Assembly: GCF_019802345.1 (NCBI RefSeq)
Contig: NZ_JAINDZ010000017.1
Location: 1-64,000 of the forward strand
DNA length: 64,000 bases
Origin: Methylosinus sp. Sm6
GTDB taxonomy: Bacteria; Pseudomonadota; Alphaproteobacteria; Rhizobiales; Beijerinckiaceae
Reading direction: 5' to 3'
The translations under genes and the position numbers were made by a program. This document shows, one piece after another, positions 9,957 to 19,248 of this stretch. Below the pieces are notes generated by a model. The model was not told where the DNA came from, did not search any database, and saw nothing but the letters and a program-made list of their open reading frames with translations. The stretch's first letter is position 1, and every line of letters begins with the position of its first letter.

Positions 9957-11699
9957 TCACTTCGTCGCGAGCACGAAGCCGCTGTATCGCGTCGGCGCGC
10001 TGACGCCGTCGTCGACACGGATGGCGAGAGCATCGACGAGCAGGGCGAGATCGCCGGCGCCGTCGGACGTCGTCACGATCTGCGGCATGGCGAGTCTGCT
10101 CTTGTTTTCGGCCAGGCGCCACATGAGATCGGCGAGATCGAACGTCGACCGGACGTGACCCGGCGCCTCGACGATCAAGCGGGAGCCATTCGCCTCATAG
10201 GTCAGGCTTGCGCTCGCGTTATCCGCGCCTGGGCCTCGAAGCGTTTCGGTTCGCGCTCCGGGCACGACGATGCGCGCGACGACGTGGGCTGTGCGGAGCG
10301 CGTCATCGCTCGCCAGCCAGCTCGATTCCGAAGAGGCGGTGAAGAACTTCGTACGGCGCGCAGATTGTAGGGAGTCCTTGACCATCACACGCGCTTGCAG
10401 CGCGCGCTCGATCGTGCGAGCGTCCTCCGGCGCGCCGGGGAACAGCGCCGACCAGCCATGATGGCGTTCGAGCACGTCTCGCGCGGCTTGCCATTTTTTC
10501 GTCTCGGCCTCGGATAATGCGATGCGTTCGTCGTTGTCGGCGAGGCGGTTGTCCGTCGACGCGCCATGGGCCACGAGAATGGATCGCATCGACGCCGCTT
10601 GCCAGCGCGTCGAGACGGCGATCGCGCCCCATGGGCCGAGGCTCGCCAAGAGTGACCCGATCGCTGCGGCGGCGGGGGCGAAGCGGATGATGCGCTCGCG
10701 CCGGCCGAGCGCGACGACGCCGTTCGCCGCGCAGAGGGCGGTGAGTAAAACGGCGATATAGCGGTCCGGCGTGAATCCATAGGCGTCGACCCGCTCCCAG
10801 ATCGCGACGGTGAGCAGGATGAGCGGGGCGGGTAGGAGATAGGGCCAGATGCGCCAGAGCAGACGCACGTGGCGCGGCCCGCTCGCGCGATCGGGAAAGA
10901 CAAAGGCGATCGTGGCGAGAGCCGAGAAGCCGAAGGCGCCGACCATCCTGCCGACCTCGCCCATTGGCAGCGAGCCTGCAAGCGCGATCTTGCCGGCATA
11001 GGCCCACAGCAGCGCAGAATAGACGAGGACGAAGGGCGCGAGCGCCCAATTCGTGACAGCGGCGACGCCGCGGCGGGTCAGGTCCCTCGCGCCCGCTGCG
11101 AGGCCGATCTCCTCCACCGCAGGCAGTCGCGCCGCGAATACGATCGGGGCGACGCCGAAGAACAGGAAGATCGCCGCGCGCTGGCTCGTCTTCCATGAGG
11201 ATTGTGCGTCATAGAGATGGAATAGCAGCTCTGCGCTCCAAATGGTCGCCCAGACGCTGACCCAACCGACCGCCGCTCCGAGCCCGGCGACGCGCGCGGC
11301 GAAGCAGAATTTTTCGACGAACGCCCAATAGGCCTCGGCGTCCTTCAACGCCGGCAGAGGGGCGGCGAGGCAGGCGAAGGCGAGGGCGGCGAAGAAAGCC
11401 GGATGGAAGAGAGCGAGCGGCTCGGAGAACCATATCGCGGCGCCCGCAGCGAGGGCTGCGAATGATTGCAGCGCGTAGTCCTGCGCAGCGTTTCGCCGCA
11501 GCGCCGTCGCCAACAGGCCGGCTGCGAGGCTCGCCAGCCAAGCAGCGATCAGCGCCTCCACGATAATCTCGCGGCGCTCGCTCGAGGGCGACTCGACGAG
11601 CTGCAGGGCCGCGCAGGCGACCGCGAGCGCATCGGCGAGGAGGGGACGGAAGCGGCGTTCGTCTCGTGAGAAGAACCGACGGAGAAAGAAGGGTTTCAT
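9957..11699 (-). CDS. DUF4153-type polytopic membrane protein
   Basis: A protein of about 580 residues. The N-terminal two thirds are strongly hydrophobic, with roughly ten TM helices (from about residue 20 to 370). The C-terminal ~200 residues are hydrophilic and presumably periplasmic. It resembles DUF4153 proteins, whose function is unknown. The ATG at 11699 follows a CGGAG ribosome site; an upstream in-frame ATG at 11732 lacks one. It converges on cobT with a three-base gap. Confidence 0.7.
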   Translation of the reverse strand: MKPFFLRRFFSRDERRFRPLLADALAVACAALQLVESPSSERREIIVEALIAAWLASLAAGLLATALRRNAAQDYALQSFAALAAGAAIWFSEPLALFHPAFFAALAFACLAAPLPALKDAEAYWAFVEKFCFAARVAGLGAAVGWVSVWATIWSAELLFHLYDAQSSWKTSQRAAIFLFFGVAPIVFAARLPAVEEIGLAAGARDLTRRGVAAVTNWALAPFVLVYSALLWAYAGKIALAGSLPMGEVGRMVGAFGFSALATIAFVFPDRASGPRHVRLLWRIWPYLLPAPLILLTVAIWERVDAYGFTPDRYIAVLLTALCAANGVVALGRRERIIRFAPAAAAIGSLLASLGPWGAIAVSTRWQAASMRSILVAHGASTDNRLADNDERIALSEAETKKWQAARDVLERHHGWSALFPGAPEDARTIERALQARVMVKDSLQSARRTKFFTASSESSWLASDDALRTAHVVARIVVPGARTETLRGPGADNASASLTYEANGSRLIVEAPGHVRSTFDLADLMWRLAENKSRLAMPQIVTTSDGAGDLALLVDALAIRVDDGVSAPTRYSGFVLATK

Positions 11700-11806
11700 G
11701 AACTCGCTCCGAAAAATCAGAGCGGGAAGCATCGGTGTCCAGAACGGCCGAATTACGGCCTCGGTGTTTCACCGGATAGGCCGAAGATTGAAAAACTGTT
11801 AATTTC

Positions 11807-11834
11807 GCGCTCAGCGCTCAGCGCTCAGCGCTCA
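11807..11834. repeat. Four tandem copies of GCGCTCA
   Basis: Four perfect head-to-tail copies of a 7-bp unit lie upstream of the DUF4153 gene, in an otherwise featureless intergenic stretch. A simple repeat of this kind is prone to slippage; no function is apparent. Confidence 0.6.
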
Positions 11835-11973
11835 ACCGCGCCGAAACCAAGAGTCGGCGGCGGGAACTCGAGGGCGGCATAGGCGTTTACGTTTCGGCGC
11901 GATCGTGGCGCTCGCGTGATGTGACGATCATCCGGCGCGCCTCGCGCGGCGGATGAAAGTGAGAGGTTGCGTA

Positions 11974-12123
11974 ATGATTTCCTTTGGCAAAGTTCGAAAT
12001 GCGGGATTGCCCGCGGCGTCTTACGAGCCGCTCGACGTCCAGAGGGTTCTGTGCGTCGCCGCGATCTTCTCGCTCGCCTCCCTTCCCCTGCTGCTCAGCG
12101 TCGCGTTGTCGATCTGGGGCTGA
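11974..12123 (+). CDS. Small (49-aa) single-pass membrane protein
   Basis: A short gene: ATG at 11974 preceded at good spacing by GAGAGG. It encodes 49 residues with a soluble N-terminal half (MISFGKVRNAG...) and a hydrophobic C-terminal helix (about residues 26-47, VLCVAAIFSLASLPLLLSVA). It is followed 70 bases later by a strong terminator, which supports it being a transcribed unit. I do not recognise a family. Such tiny membrane proteins are easily missed by annotation. Confidence 0.6.
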   Translation: MISFGKVRNAGLPAASYEPLDVQRVLCVAAIFSLASLPLLLSVALSIWG

Positions 12124-12191
12124 CATGCCGCCCGGAGCGATTGCGGTCGACCTCGAGAGGCTCGGCGGCAAGGGCGGCCGGCGACGATAAG

Positions 12192-12222
12192 AGACCCCGC
12201 GTCGTCGGCGCGGGGTCTTTTA
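12192..12222. terminator. Intrinsic terminator, probably bidirectional
   Basis: AGACCCCGCG and CGCGGGGTCT form a 10-bp perfect stem around a 7-base loop, followed by TTTTA on the plus strand. It lies between the convergent 49-residue gene and rpmB and could serve both. Confidence 0.8.
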
Positions 12223-12245
12223 TGTTTTCGCTATCCGCTGCTGGC

Positions 12246-12542
12246 TCAAGCGCTCGGCGCGGCGGCCGCCTTTTTGACGATCTCGCGCTTCAGCGCGCGG
12301 GCATTGTCCGAGAGGTCCGTCTCGCACGCCTTCAGAAGGAAGGCGTCGAGGCCGCCGCGATGCTCCACCGAGCGAAGCGCCGCGGCCGAGACGCGCAGCC
12401 GCACGGCGCGCGCCAGCGCGTCCGAGGCCAGCGTCACATTGACCAGATTGGGCAGAAAGCGCGTGCGCGTCTTGCGATTGGAGTGGCTGACGAGATTGCC
12501 CGTCTGCACGCCTTTGCCGGTCAGTTCGCAACGGCGGGACAT
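12246..12542 (-). CDS. rpmB: 50S ribosomal protein L28
   Basis: 98 residues beginning [20 protein letters not shown], the canonical L28 N-terminus, with [11 protein letters not shown] further on. The length matches alphaproteobacterial L28. The frame is open further upstream but the ATG at 12542 has a GGAAG ribosome site and matches the family start. Structural protein of the large ribosomal subunit. Confidence 0.96.
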   Translation of the reverse strand: MSRRCELTGKGVQTGNLVSHSNRKTRTRFLPNLVNVTLASDALARAVRLRVSAAALRSVEHRGGLDAFLLKACETDLSDNARALKREIVKKAAAAPSA

Positions 12543-12773
12543 TTTCTTCTTCCTTTCGATCGGTCGAAGGCGCGCGGCTCGGCGCTTCGAAATCGTCGCA
12601 TGACGAGAAATTCGCAAAAGGTTCTCGCACCCCGGGGCGAGCCCTTGGTCGGGGCCTTATAGCGGCACGGGGCCCGAAAGGTCAACAGAGGATCGCATTG
12701 AACTCGCTCGATTGCGGCCTAGAATGCGGCCGAAGCGTGTCGGCGTCGATCGCGATAGGACAGATCCGAGATC

Positions 12774-13256
12774 ATGCGCAACGGGACCGCAACCGCCTTT
12801 CTGATCCATGGCTATCTCGGAGCCGGCAAGACCACATTGGCGCGTCGCTTGGAAGCCGAGAAGCAGGCAGTCCGGTTCACGCATGACGAATGGATGCGCT
12901 CGCTCTACGGCGACGATCCTCCGCAAGCGATGTTTCGAGAGTGCGCGCTGCGCGTATCCAACGTCATCGAGGCGACGTGGACGCGGTGCGTCACCCTGAA
13001 AATGAATGTCATTCTGGATTTCGGCTTTTGGTCGAGGCAAGAGCGGGATCGTGTGCGAGGCTTGGTCGCCTCGCTCGGAGGCGAAGCTATACTGTATCGT
13101 CTCGCCTGCCCGGATGATGTCGCCTGGGAACGGATCAGCAAAAGGAACCAGCGGCTCGAGTCGAGCCTCTATATTTCTCCGAACACGTTCGAAATCCTGA
13201 AAGCCGAGTTCGAGCCGCTCGATCCGGACGAAGAGCGCGTCGCGATCCAAGACTAG
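12774..13256 (+). CDS. AAA-type P-loop kinase-like ATPase
   Basis: 160 residues with a Walker A motif GYLGAGKTT (about residues 13-21), an HDEWMR segment where small-molecule kinases bind substrate, and an ILDFGFW stretch resembling a Walker B strand. The organisation is that of AAA_33/zeta-toxin-like small kinases that phosphorylate nucleosides, sugars or antibiotics; the substrate cannot be inferred. Monocistronic, divergent from rpmB. Base composition is a little lower in GC than neighbours, so recent gain is possible. Confidence 0.7.
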   Translation: MRNGTATAFLIHGYLGAGKTTLARRLEAEKQAVRFTHDEWMRSLYGDDPPQAMFRECALRVSNVIEATWTRCVTLKMNVILDFGFWSRQERDRVRGLVASLGGEAILYRLACPDDVAWERISKRNQRLESSLYISPNTFEILKAEFEPLDPDEERVAIQD

Positions 13257-13284
13257 TTGCCCGTCGTTTTTTGATCCGGAGCGA

Positions 13285-13304
13285 ATTCCGTTCGATCGGA
13301 AAGC
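13285..13304 (-). repeat. 20-bp dispersed repeat, copy 2
   Basis: The exact reverse complement of the element at 5199-5218, placed between the P-loop kinase and the PmbA-like gene. Confidence 0.6.
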
Positions 13305-13372
13305 ACTCTAAGCAATGGTCGGCGCGCGCCGGCCTGTCGCCGTCCCGCCGAGCCAAAGCCTCGAGCCCCGCC

Positions 13373-14707
13373 ATGTTCCTTACGCGAGACGACGTCAAAT
13401 CCATCGCCGACCGCCTCATCGGCCGGTCGAACGCCGATTCTTGCAAGATCTTCGTCGAGGGCTCGGAAACGCAGAGCCTGCGCTTCGCCTGCGGCAGCGC
13501 GACGACCAATGTCGCGAGCGCGCAGGCGCGGCTGCGCGTCACCTCGCATATCGGCGCGCGATCGGGCTCCGTCTCGATCGGCGGCCTCGACGCTCGGGCG
13601 CTCGAGCGGGCGCTGGCGCGATCGGAGGAGATCGCGCGGCTGATGCCCGAGGATCCCGAGTTCATGGCGCCGCTCGGCCCGCGGAACTATCTTTCCGGCG
13701 CGCGCTATGACGAAGCGACCGCGGCGCTCGGCCTCGGCGATCTCGCCGAGGCGGCCGGGCGCATCATCGCGGCAGGACGCGGGAGCGGCGTGAACATGTT
13801 CGGCTTCGCCGGCTCGGGGCGCGGTTTCGAGGCGATGGCGACGAGCAACGGCCTCTTCGCCTATGATCGGACGAGCTTCGTCGATCTCTCGACCACCGCG
13901 CGCCGGCGCGACGACCTCTGGTCCGGCTGGGCGGGCGGGCGCGCCTTTGCGGCGGCGGGACTCGACGCCTCGGCGATCGGCCGCCGCGCCGCCGAAAAGG
14001 CGGCGCAGGCGGCGGAGCCGGTCGATCTCGAGCCGGGACGCTATACGGTCGTCCTCGAGCCGGTGGCGGTCGGCGAGCTCGCCCGCTGGCTCGTGTGGAT
14101 GATGGACGCGCGCGCCGCCGACGAAGGCCGCAGCTTCTTCTCCGGCCGCGGCGGCGCCTCGCGCATCGGCGAGGCGCTGTTCGACGAGAAGATCACGCTG
14201 CGCTCCGATCCGCAGGACGGCGTCGCTCCCGAAGCGTGCTTCGGCGCCGAGGGCCTCGCGCAGACGCCGCGCCGATGGATCGAGAAGGGCGTGCTGCGCG
14301 AATTGGCGCGCTCGCGTTTCTGGGCGCGGAAGACCGAGCGCGAGAGCGTCCCCGCCGCGCGCAGCTTCACGCTCGAGGGTGGCGGAACGAGCATCGACGA
14401 GATGATCCGCGCGACGCGCCGCGGCGTGCTGGTGACGCGCCTCTGGTATACGAACATGCTCGATCCGCGCAGCCTGCTGCTCACCGGCCTGACGCGGGAC
14501 GGCAATTTCCTCATCGAGAATGGCCGCATCGTCGCGCCGGCGCGCAACATGCGCTTCAACGATAGCCTCGCGCAAATCTTCTCGCGCGTCGGCGCTCTCG
14601 GCCCGAGCGCGCGCGTCTGGCTGGACATGGGCGACGACGCGGCGATCAGCGCGCCGCCGATGATGGTCGAAGAGTTCGAGTTCTCATCGAAGTCGAGCGG
14701 GATATGA
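13373..14707 (+). CDS. PmbA/TldE-like metalloprotease-family protein
   Basis: A 444-residue member of the TldD/PmbA family. It lacks the HExxxH zinc motif of TldD, so it belongs with the TldE/PmbA-like subunits that partner the active TldD in peptide trimming. Typical segments include SFFSGRGGASRIGEALFDEK and ARNMRFNDSL near the C-terminus. The start ATG at 13373 (MFLTRDDVKSIADRL) matches the family; the frame is open upstream. No tldD lies in the window. Converges on the TPR-glycosyltransferase gene. Confidence 0.82.
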   Translation: MFLTRDDVKSIADRLIGRSNADSCKIFVEGSETQSLRFACGSATTNVASAQARLRVTSHIGARSGSVSIGGLDARALERALARSEEIARLMPEDPEFMAPLGPRNYLSGARYDEATAALGLGDLAEAAGRIIAAGRGSGVNMFGFAGSGRGFEAMATSNGLFAYDRTSFVDLSTTARRRDDLWSGWAGGRAFAAAGLDASAIGRRAAEKAAQAAEPVDLEPGRYTVVLEPVAVGELARWLVWMMDARAADEGRSFFSGRGGASRIGEALFDEKITLRSDPQDGVAPEACFGAEGLAQTPRRWIEKGVLRELARSRFWARKTERESVPAARSFTLEGGGTSIDEMIRATRRGVLVTRLWYTNMLDPRSLLLTGLTRDGNFLIENGRIVAPARNMRFNDSLAQIFSRVGALGPSARVWLDMGDDAAISAPPMMVEEFEFSSKSSGI

Positions 14708-14957
14708 GCGCTCTCCCGCGTCCTTGCTGCTGCGCCTCGTCGTAGGATTTCTCCTCGACGATGGCCGAGCCGCAGAGATCGTCGGTGCGGCGCTTCAACA
14801 GCGCGCGATGGTCGTTGCGCTGATAGACGCCGCGCGCGAGCGCGACGAACTCGTCGCCGAAATCCTGGCGCTTCTCGCAAGCGCGGATGCGGTCTTCGAT
14901 GTCCCACAGCGCGAGATCGGCGTCCTTCAGCTCGCGCGTCAGCGCGTCGAGCGCGCC
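14708..14957 (-). pseudogene. Remnant of a DUF6165 gene (C-terminal part only)
   Basis: The frame that continues past the stop of the TPR-glycosyltransferase gene encodes LWDIEDRIRACEKRQDFG, then EFVALARGVYQRNDHRA and GSAIVEEKSY, a clear match to the C-terminal two thirds of DUF6165 proteins (about 130 residues when complete). The N-terminal part of the family and a start codon are missing, and the frame runs into the antisense of the PmbA-like gene without its own stop. It is in a different frame from the upstream gene. Most likely a decayed gene left by a deletion, or a frameshifted fusion. Confidence 0.6.
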
Positions 14958-17134
14958 GCCGGCGCCGGCCGCGCGGCGTGGACGGCGCGCTCCAGCTCGC
15001 GCGCCATGCGGGAGAACACATCGTCCCAATCGCCGCGCCGCTCCTGCCGGAACAAGCGCGCGCTGTCGTACCAGGGCGTGTCCTCGCGCTCCAGCATCCA
15101 GCGCCATTCGGGCGAATGCTTGATCGCGATCCACACCTTTTGACCGAGCGCGCCGGCGAGATGGGCGATCGATGTGTCGATGGTCACGACGAGATCGAGA
15201 TTTGCGATCACCGCGGCGGTGTCGACGAAAGCGTCGGCGCCGCAATCGAAATCCGCGCCGAGCGATTCGACGCGCATGCCTGCCGGCGCGCTCCGCAATT
15301 GTTCGGCGCCGAAATTCTTCTGCAGGCTGACGAGCCGCACGCCGTCGATGCGCGACAGCGGCGCGAAGGCGGACAGCGGCGCCGCGCGCGTATGATCGGA
15401 GCGCGAATGCGAGCTGCCGTGCCAGGCGATTCCGACCTTGAAGCCGCCGTCGCCCAAGCGCTCGCGCCAATGCGCGACGCGCTCCGGCTCGGCGCGGAGA
15501 TAGGGGCGGCCGGAAATCGTGTCCGCGCGCGTCGCAAAGGCGCGCGGCAGGCTGCAGATGGTGACGCAGCAATCATAATTCGCATCCGGCGGCGGCGCCG
15601 TGACGATCTCGACATTCAGCCCGAGCCCGCGCATCACGCGCGCGAGCGAAGGACGGCAATGATAGGCGGCGCGCGCGCCGGCCGCGGCGAGCAGCGGCGC
15701 ATAGCGGCTGAATTGCAGCGCGTCGCCGAGGCCCGCTTCGTCCAGAACGACGATGGATTTTCCGGCGAGCGGCTCGCCGCGCCATTCCGGCCAGCGATAG
15801 GCGATCTCCGCTTTCGGCCGATCGCCCTGCACCCATCTGTGCTCGAACAGCTCCCAGCCTTCCGCGAACTCTCCGAGCAGCAGCAGCAGCGAGCCCTTAT
15901 TGGCCTTCGCCTCCGCATGGCGCGGGTCGATCGCGATCGCGCGATCGAAATCGGCGAGCGCCTCGTCATAGCGACCGAGCTCCTTGAGCACGATCGCGCG
16001 GCCGCAGAGGACGTCCGCATCCGCGCTCTCGAGGCGCAGCGCGCGATCGAACGACACGAGCGCCTGGTCGAGCTCGGCGCGGCGCAGCTCGGTCATGCCG
16101 CGGCATCGCCAGGCGAGCGCGAAGCTCGCATCGATGGCGATGGCGGCGAGCGCCGCCGCATGCGCCTCGTCGAAGCGGCCGAGCTCGAACAAGGCCATGC
16201 CGCGATTGGTGGCGAGCCGCACATCGTCCGCGGCGCGCGCCAGCGCCGCGTCGAAGACGGCGAGCGCCTCCTCGAAGCGCTTCAATTCGTGAAGCGCATT
16301 GCCCTTGGTCAGCAGCGCCGATCCATGGTCCGGCGCGAAGGACAGCACATGGTCGCAGAGCGCGCCTGCCTCATCGAAGCGGCGCAGCGCCATGAGGGCG
16401 GCGGCGGCGCCGTCGGCGGCGTCGAGATAGGCCGCATCCAATGCGAAAGCCTGCGCGAAGGACGCGAGCGCCTCCTCATGGCGGGCGAGACGCGCGAGCG
16501 ACACCGCGCGGTTGCGCAGCAGCGCCTTGTCGGCGCCGGCGAGCGCAATGGCGCGGTCGTAATCCGCGATTGCCTCCGCGTCGCGGCCGAGCGCGTGCAG
16601 CGCCAGCGCGCGATTGCCGAGCGCCGCGGCATGGCCGGGCGCGAGCGCGAGAACGCGCGTCCAGGCGTCGCATGCGTCCGAATGTCGCTGCAGCGCGATC
16701 AGCGCCTCGCCATAATTGAACCAGCCTTCGACATTGGCGGGATCGAGGCGCAGCGAAGCCTCGTAATCGGCGAGCGCGTCCCGCGCGCGCCCGCATTTTT
16801 GCAGCGCGACGGCGCGGCCGTAGAGCGCCTGCGCATGTTCGGGAGAAAGCGCGATGGCGCGGCCGAAATGCGCGATCGCCCGCTCTTCCTCGCCCTTCGC
16901 GACGCGAATGAGTCCGGCGAGATAGCTCGCGAAAGGATGCGCATCGATAATGTCTCGGCGCGCGTCGATCTTCTGCGTCGCGACATGCAGCGAGCCGTCG
17001 CGCACATCCGCCATCAGCGTCGCGAGAAACAGCTCGGAATCGGCGGGCGGGCGCGAGAGCTCGGGCCGTGTCTTGCCGGGGCGTGTCTTGCGCGGTCTCG
17101 ATTTCATCGAGCGGGTTCTCGCTGCGGGGATCAT
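14939..17134 (-). CDS. TPR-repeat protein with C-terminal glycosyltransferase-9-like domain
   Basis: A 731-residue cytosolic protein. About a dozen tetratricopeptide repeats (residues ~60-430; recurring patterns such as GRYDEALADFDRAIAIDP) are followed by a domain resembling heptosyltransferase/GT9 proteins (~440-720), with DEAGLGDALQFSRY and TIDTSIAHLAGALG. Such proteins occur near surface-polysaccharide and protein-glycosylation genes; acceptor and donor are unknown. The start could also be the ATG at 17107. The stop coincides with the beginning of DUF6165 homology in another frame. Confidence 0.78.
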   Translation of the reverse strand: MIPAARTRSMKSRPRKTRPGKTRPELSRPPADSELFLATLMADVRDGSLHVATQKIDARRDIIDAHPFASYLAGLIRVAKGEEERAIAHFGRAIALSPEHAQALYGRAVALQKCGRARDALADYEASLRLDPANVEGWFNYGEALIALQRHSDACDAWTRVLALAPGHAAALGNRALALHALGRDAEAIADYDRAIALAGADKALLRNRAVSLARLARHEEALASFAQAFALDAAYLDAADGAAAALMALRRFDEAGALCDHVLSFAPDHGSALLTKGNALHELKRFEEALAVFDAALARAADDVRLATNRGMALFELGRFDEAHAAALAAIAIDASFALAWRCRGMTELRRAELDQALVSFDRALRLESADADVLCGRAIVLKELGRYDEALADFDRAIAIDPRHAEAKANKGSLLLLLGEFAEGWELFEHRWVQGDRPKAEIAYRWPEWRGEPLAGKSIVVLDEAGLGDALQFSRYAPLLAAAGARAAYHCRPSLARVMRGLGLNVEIVTAPPPDANYDCCVTICSLPRAFATRADTISGRPYLRAEPERVAHWRERLGDGGFKVGIAWHGSSHSRSDHTRAAPLSAFAPLSRIDGVRLVSLQKNFGAEQLRSAPAGMRVESLGADFDCGADAFVDTAAVIANLDLVVTIDTSIAHLAGALGQKVWIAIKHSPEWRWMLEREDTPWYDSARLFRQERRGDWDDVFSRMARELERAVHAARPAPAARSTR

Positions 17135-17366
17135 CGCCGCAGTAGAGGTTCGAGCTTGTCTCGGACTGACCTCGCGCGAGCATTCGCGCCGGCGTGTAAC
17201 AATGTCGCACAGCAGCGGCGGGGAATGTGCAAGAAAGTTTTATGTCGGATTTGTAATGTCTGAAGGCTGCGAATCGCGTAACGATTCGTTCGTGGCGTCA
17301 ATAAGGGAACGGCGACGGCCTCGCGGCGAGTGGCGCGATCGCCGTGCCGCCGGCAGAGGGCACAGC

Positions 17367-18980
17367 ATGACCAATTCGTCGCAGCATTCGATGACGATGG
17401 AGCAGAGGCTCGCATTCATAGACATGTCCGAGGAAGGTCGGGCAGCGCTGCGTCAGCTGAAGCCCCTGCTCGCCCGCGCGCTCGGTCCGGCTCTCGACAG
17501 CTTCTACGACAAGGTGCGCGCGGATCCCAATATGCGCGCCTTCTTCAGCGACGAGCGCCATATGGCCTCGGCGAAAGCCGCCCAGCAACGCCATTGGGCG
17601 CAGATTTCCGAAGCGGACTTCGGCCCCGAATATGAACGCATGGTGCAGAACGTCGGCAAGGCCCATGCGCGGATCGGCCTCGAGCCCAGTCTCTATATTT
17701 CCGCCTATGCGGTGGTCGTCGATCGTCTGCTTCGCGCCGTCGTCGACGAATGCGCGCCGACCAGCCTGCTCGGCGGCAAGAGCCGCAACGACCGTCTCGC
17801 GCGGACGGTCGTCGCGCTGGTCAAGGCCGCTTTCGTGGACATGGATCTGTCGATCTCGGTCTATCTCGAGACGATGCGCGAGCAGCGGCGCCTCGCGGAC
17901 GAGAAGCGCGCCGAGGCCGAGGCGATGCAGCGCCACGCGCTCGACGTGATGGCGCGGGCGCTCGACGCGCTCGCCCATGGCGATCTGCAGCGGCGCATCG
18001 ACGAGAAGCTCGACGGCGGCTTCGACAAGATCAAGGACGATTACAACAACGCGCTCGACAAGCTGCGCGAGGCGTTCGCCGATGTCGGCAATTCCGCGAG
18101 CGTCATCCAATCGTCGAGCACGGAGGTGGCGAGGGCGGCCGACGATCTGGCGCGACGCACGGAGACGCAGGCCGCGAGCCTCGAGGAGACGGCGGCGGCG
18201 CTCGAAGAAATCACCGCGACGGTGAACAAGACCGCCGACAGCACGCGCCATGCGAGCGAGGTGTTCGACGCGACCAAGGCCGAGGCCGAAAAGGGCGGCG
18301 CGATCGTGCGCGAGGCGGTCGACGCCATGCGCCGCATCGAGCATTCGACGCGCGACATCGGCCAGATCATCGGCGTCATCGACGAGATCGCCTTTCAGAC
18401 CAATCTGCTCGCGCTCAACGCCGGCGTCGAGGCGGCGCGCGCGGGCGAGGCGGGGCGCGGCTTCGCCGTCGTCGCCTCGGAGGTGCGGGCGCTCGCCCAG
18501 CGCTCCGCCGAGGCCGCCAAGGAGATCAAAGGCCTCATCTCGGCGTCGACGTCGCAGGTGGAGAACGGCGTCCTGCTGGTGACTCGCACCGGCGAGGCGC
18601 TGGAGCAGATCGTCGCGCAGATCGGCGATGTGAGCCAGGTGGTGACCGAGATCGCCGCCGGCTCGAAAGAGCAGGCGACGGGCCTGAGCGAGGTCAATCG
18701 CGCGGTCAGCCAGCTCGACGGAATGACGCAGCAGAACGCCACCATGGTCGAGGAGACCACGGCCGCGAGCCACAGCCTCTCGCACGAGGCCGAGGAGCTC
18801 GCGGGGCTGATCTCGCATTTCAAGATCGACGCCGCCGGCAGAGACGTCCGGCCCGGCGCGGCCGAGGCGCGACGGCCCGCCCCGGCGCAGACGGCGCCGC
18901 GTCGCCGGGCGGCGGCTCAGGCCGGCGGCCGCTCGGCTCATGCCGGCGCGTCCGGAGACGACGACTGGCGCGATTTCTGA
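17367..18980 (+). CDS. Soluble globin-coupled methyl-accepting chemotaxis protein (HemAT-like)
   Basis: 537 residues, no TM segments. Residues ~10-165 are a protoglobin sensor domain: helices like LDSFYDKVRADPNMRAFF, and VGKAHARIGLEPSLYIS, with H100 the probable proximal haem ligand. A HAMP-like linker follows (~185-240), then the MCP signalling domain with the conserved tip EIAFQTNLLALNAGVEAARA (~340-360). The C-terminus ends DWRDF, fitting the xWxxF pentapeptide that tethers CheR/CheB. By family knowledge it should sense oxygen or another diatomic gas through haem and control CheA. The frame is open upstream, but the ATG at 17367 has a GAGGG ribosome site. Confidence 0.88.
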   Translation: MTNSSQHSMTMEQRLAFIDMSEEGRAALRQLKPLLARALGPALDSFYDKVRADPNMRAFFSDERHMASAKAAQQRHWAQISEADFGPEYERMVQNVGKAHARIGLEPSLYISAYAVVVDRLLRAVVDECAPTSLLGGKSRNDRLARTVVALVKAAFVDMDLSISVYLETMREQRRLADEKRAEAEAMQRHALDVMARALDALAHGDLQRRIDEKLDGGFDKIKDDYNNALDKLREAFADVGNSASVIQSSSTEVARAADDLARRTETQAASLEETAAALEEITATVNKTADSTRHASEVFDATKAEAEKGGAIVREAVDAMRRIEHSTRDIGQIIGVIDEIAFQTNLLALNAGVEAARAGEAGRGFAVVASEVRALAQRSAEAAKEIKGLISASTSQVENGVLLVTRTGEALEQIVAQIGDVSQVVTEIAAGSKEQATGLSEVNRAVSQLDGMTQQNATMVEETTAASHSLSHEAEELAGLISHFKIDAAGRDVRPGAAEARRPAPAQTAPRRRAAAQAGGRSAHAGASGDDDWRDF

Positions 18981-19248
18981 GGGCTCTCCGCCCTGTTCGG
19001 ACGGCGCGCGCAGCTACGTAATTTCCACAGGCAGCTTGCCGCGCGCGCGTGACGTATCAAGCCTCCCGATCCAGCGCGAGGCGAAGCGCCTCGCTTCCAC
19101 GGTCGAAGCGCGCCGAGCGCGAGCCCGCCCCTGGCGGCCTCGGTCTCACACGCTGCGTCCTCGGCCCGAGCGGCCCCGGCCGCGCGTGACTTCCAGACGC
19201 AGGCGTCGACGACGTCCGCTTCCGTCGCGGAAGGGGGGAGGCAGGTCA

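Noticed and set aside
11807-11834. Tandem GCGCTCA units as a regulator-binding array
   Set aside because: Four exact 7-bp repeats with no known motif and no symmetry; most simply a slippage tract.
12125-12190. A 21-codon frame just after the 49-residue gene
   Set aside because: Too short, no ribosome site, and ends at the terminator.
14978-17263. A 761-codon plus-strand frame opposite the TPR gene
   Set aside because: The TPR and glycosyltransferase motifs are on the minus strand; this frame has no domain.
17199-17265. AATGTCGCA and two looser copies (TATGTCGGA, AATGTCTGA) as another transposon end
   Set aside because: Only one good match; the others diverge, and no inverted partner or transposase is nearby. 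Mentioned only as a related motif.
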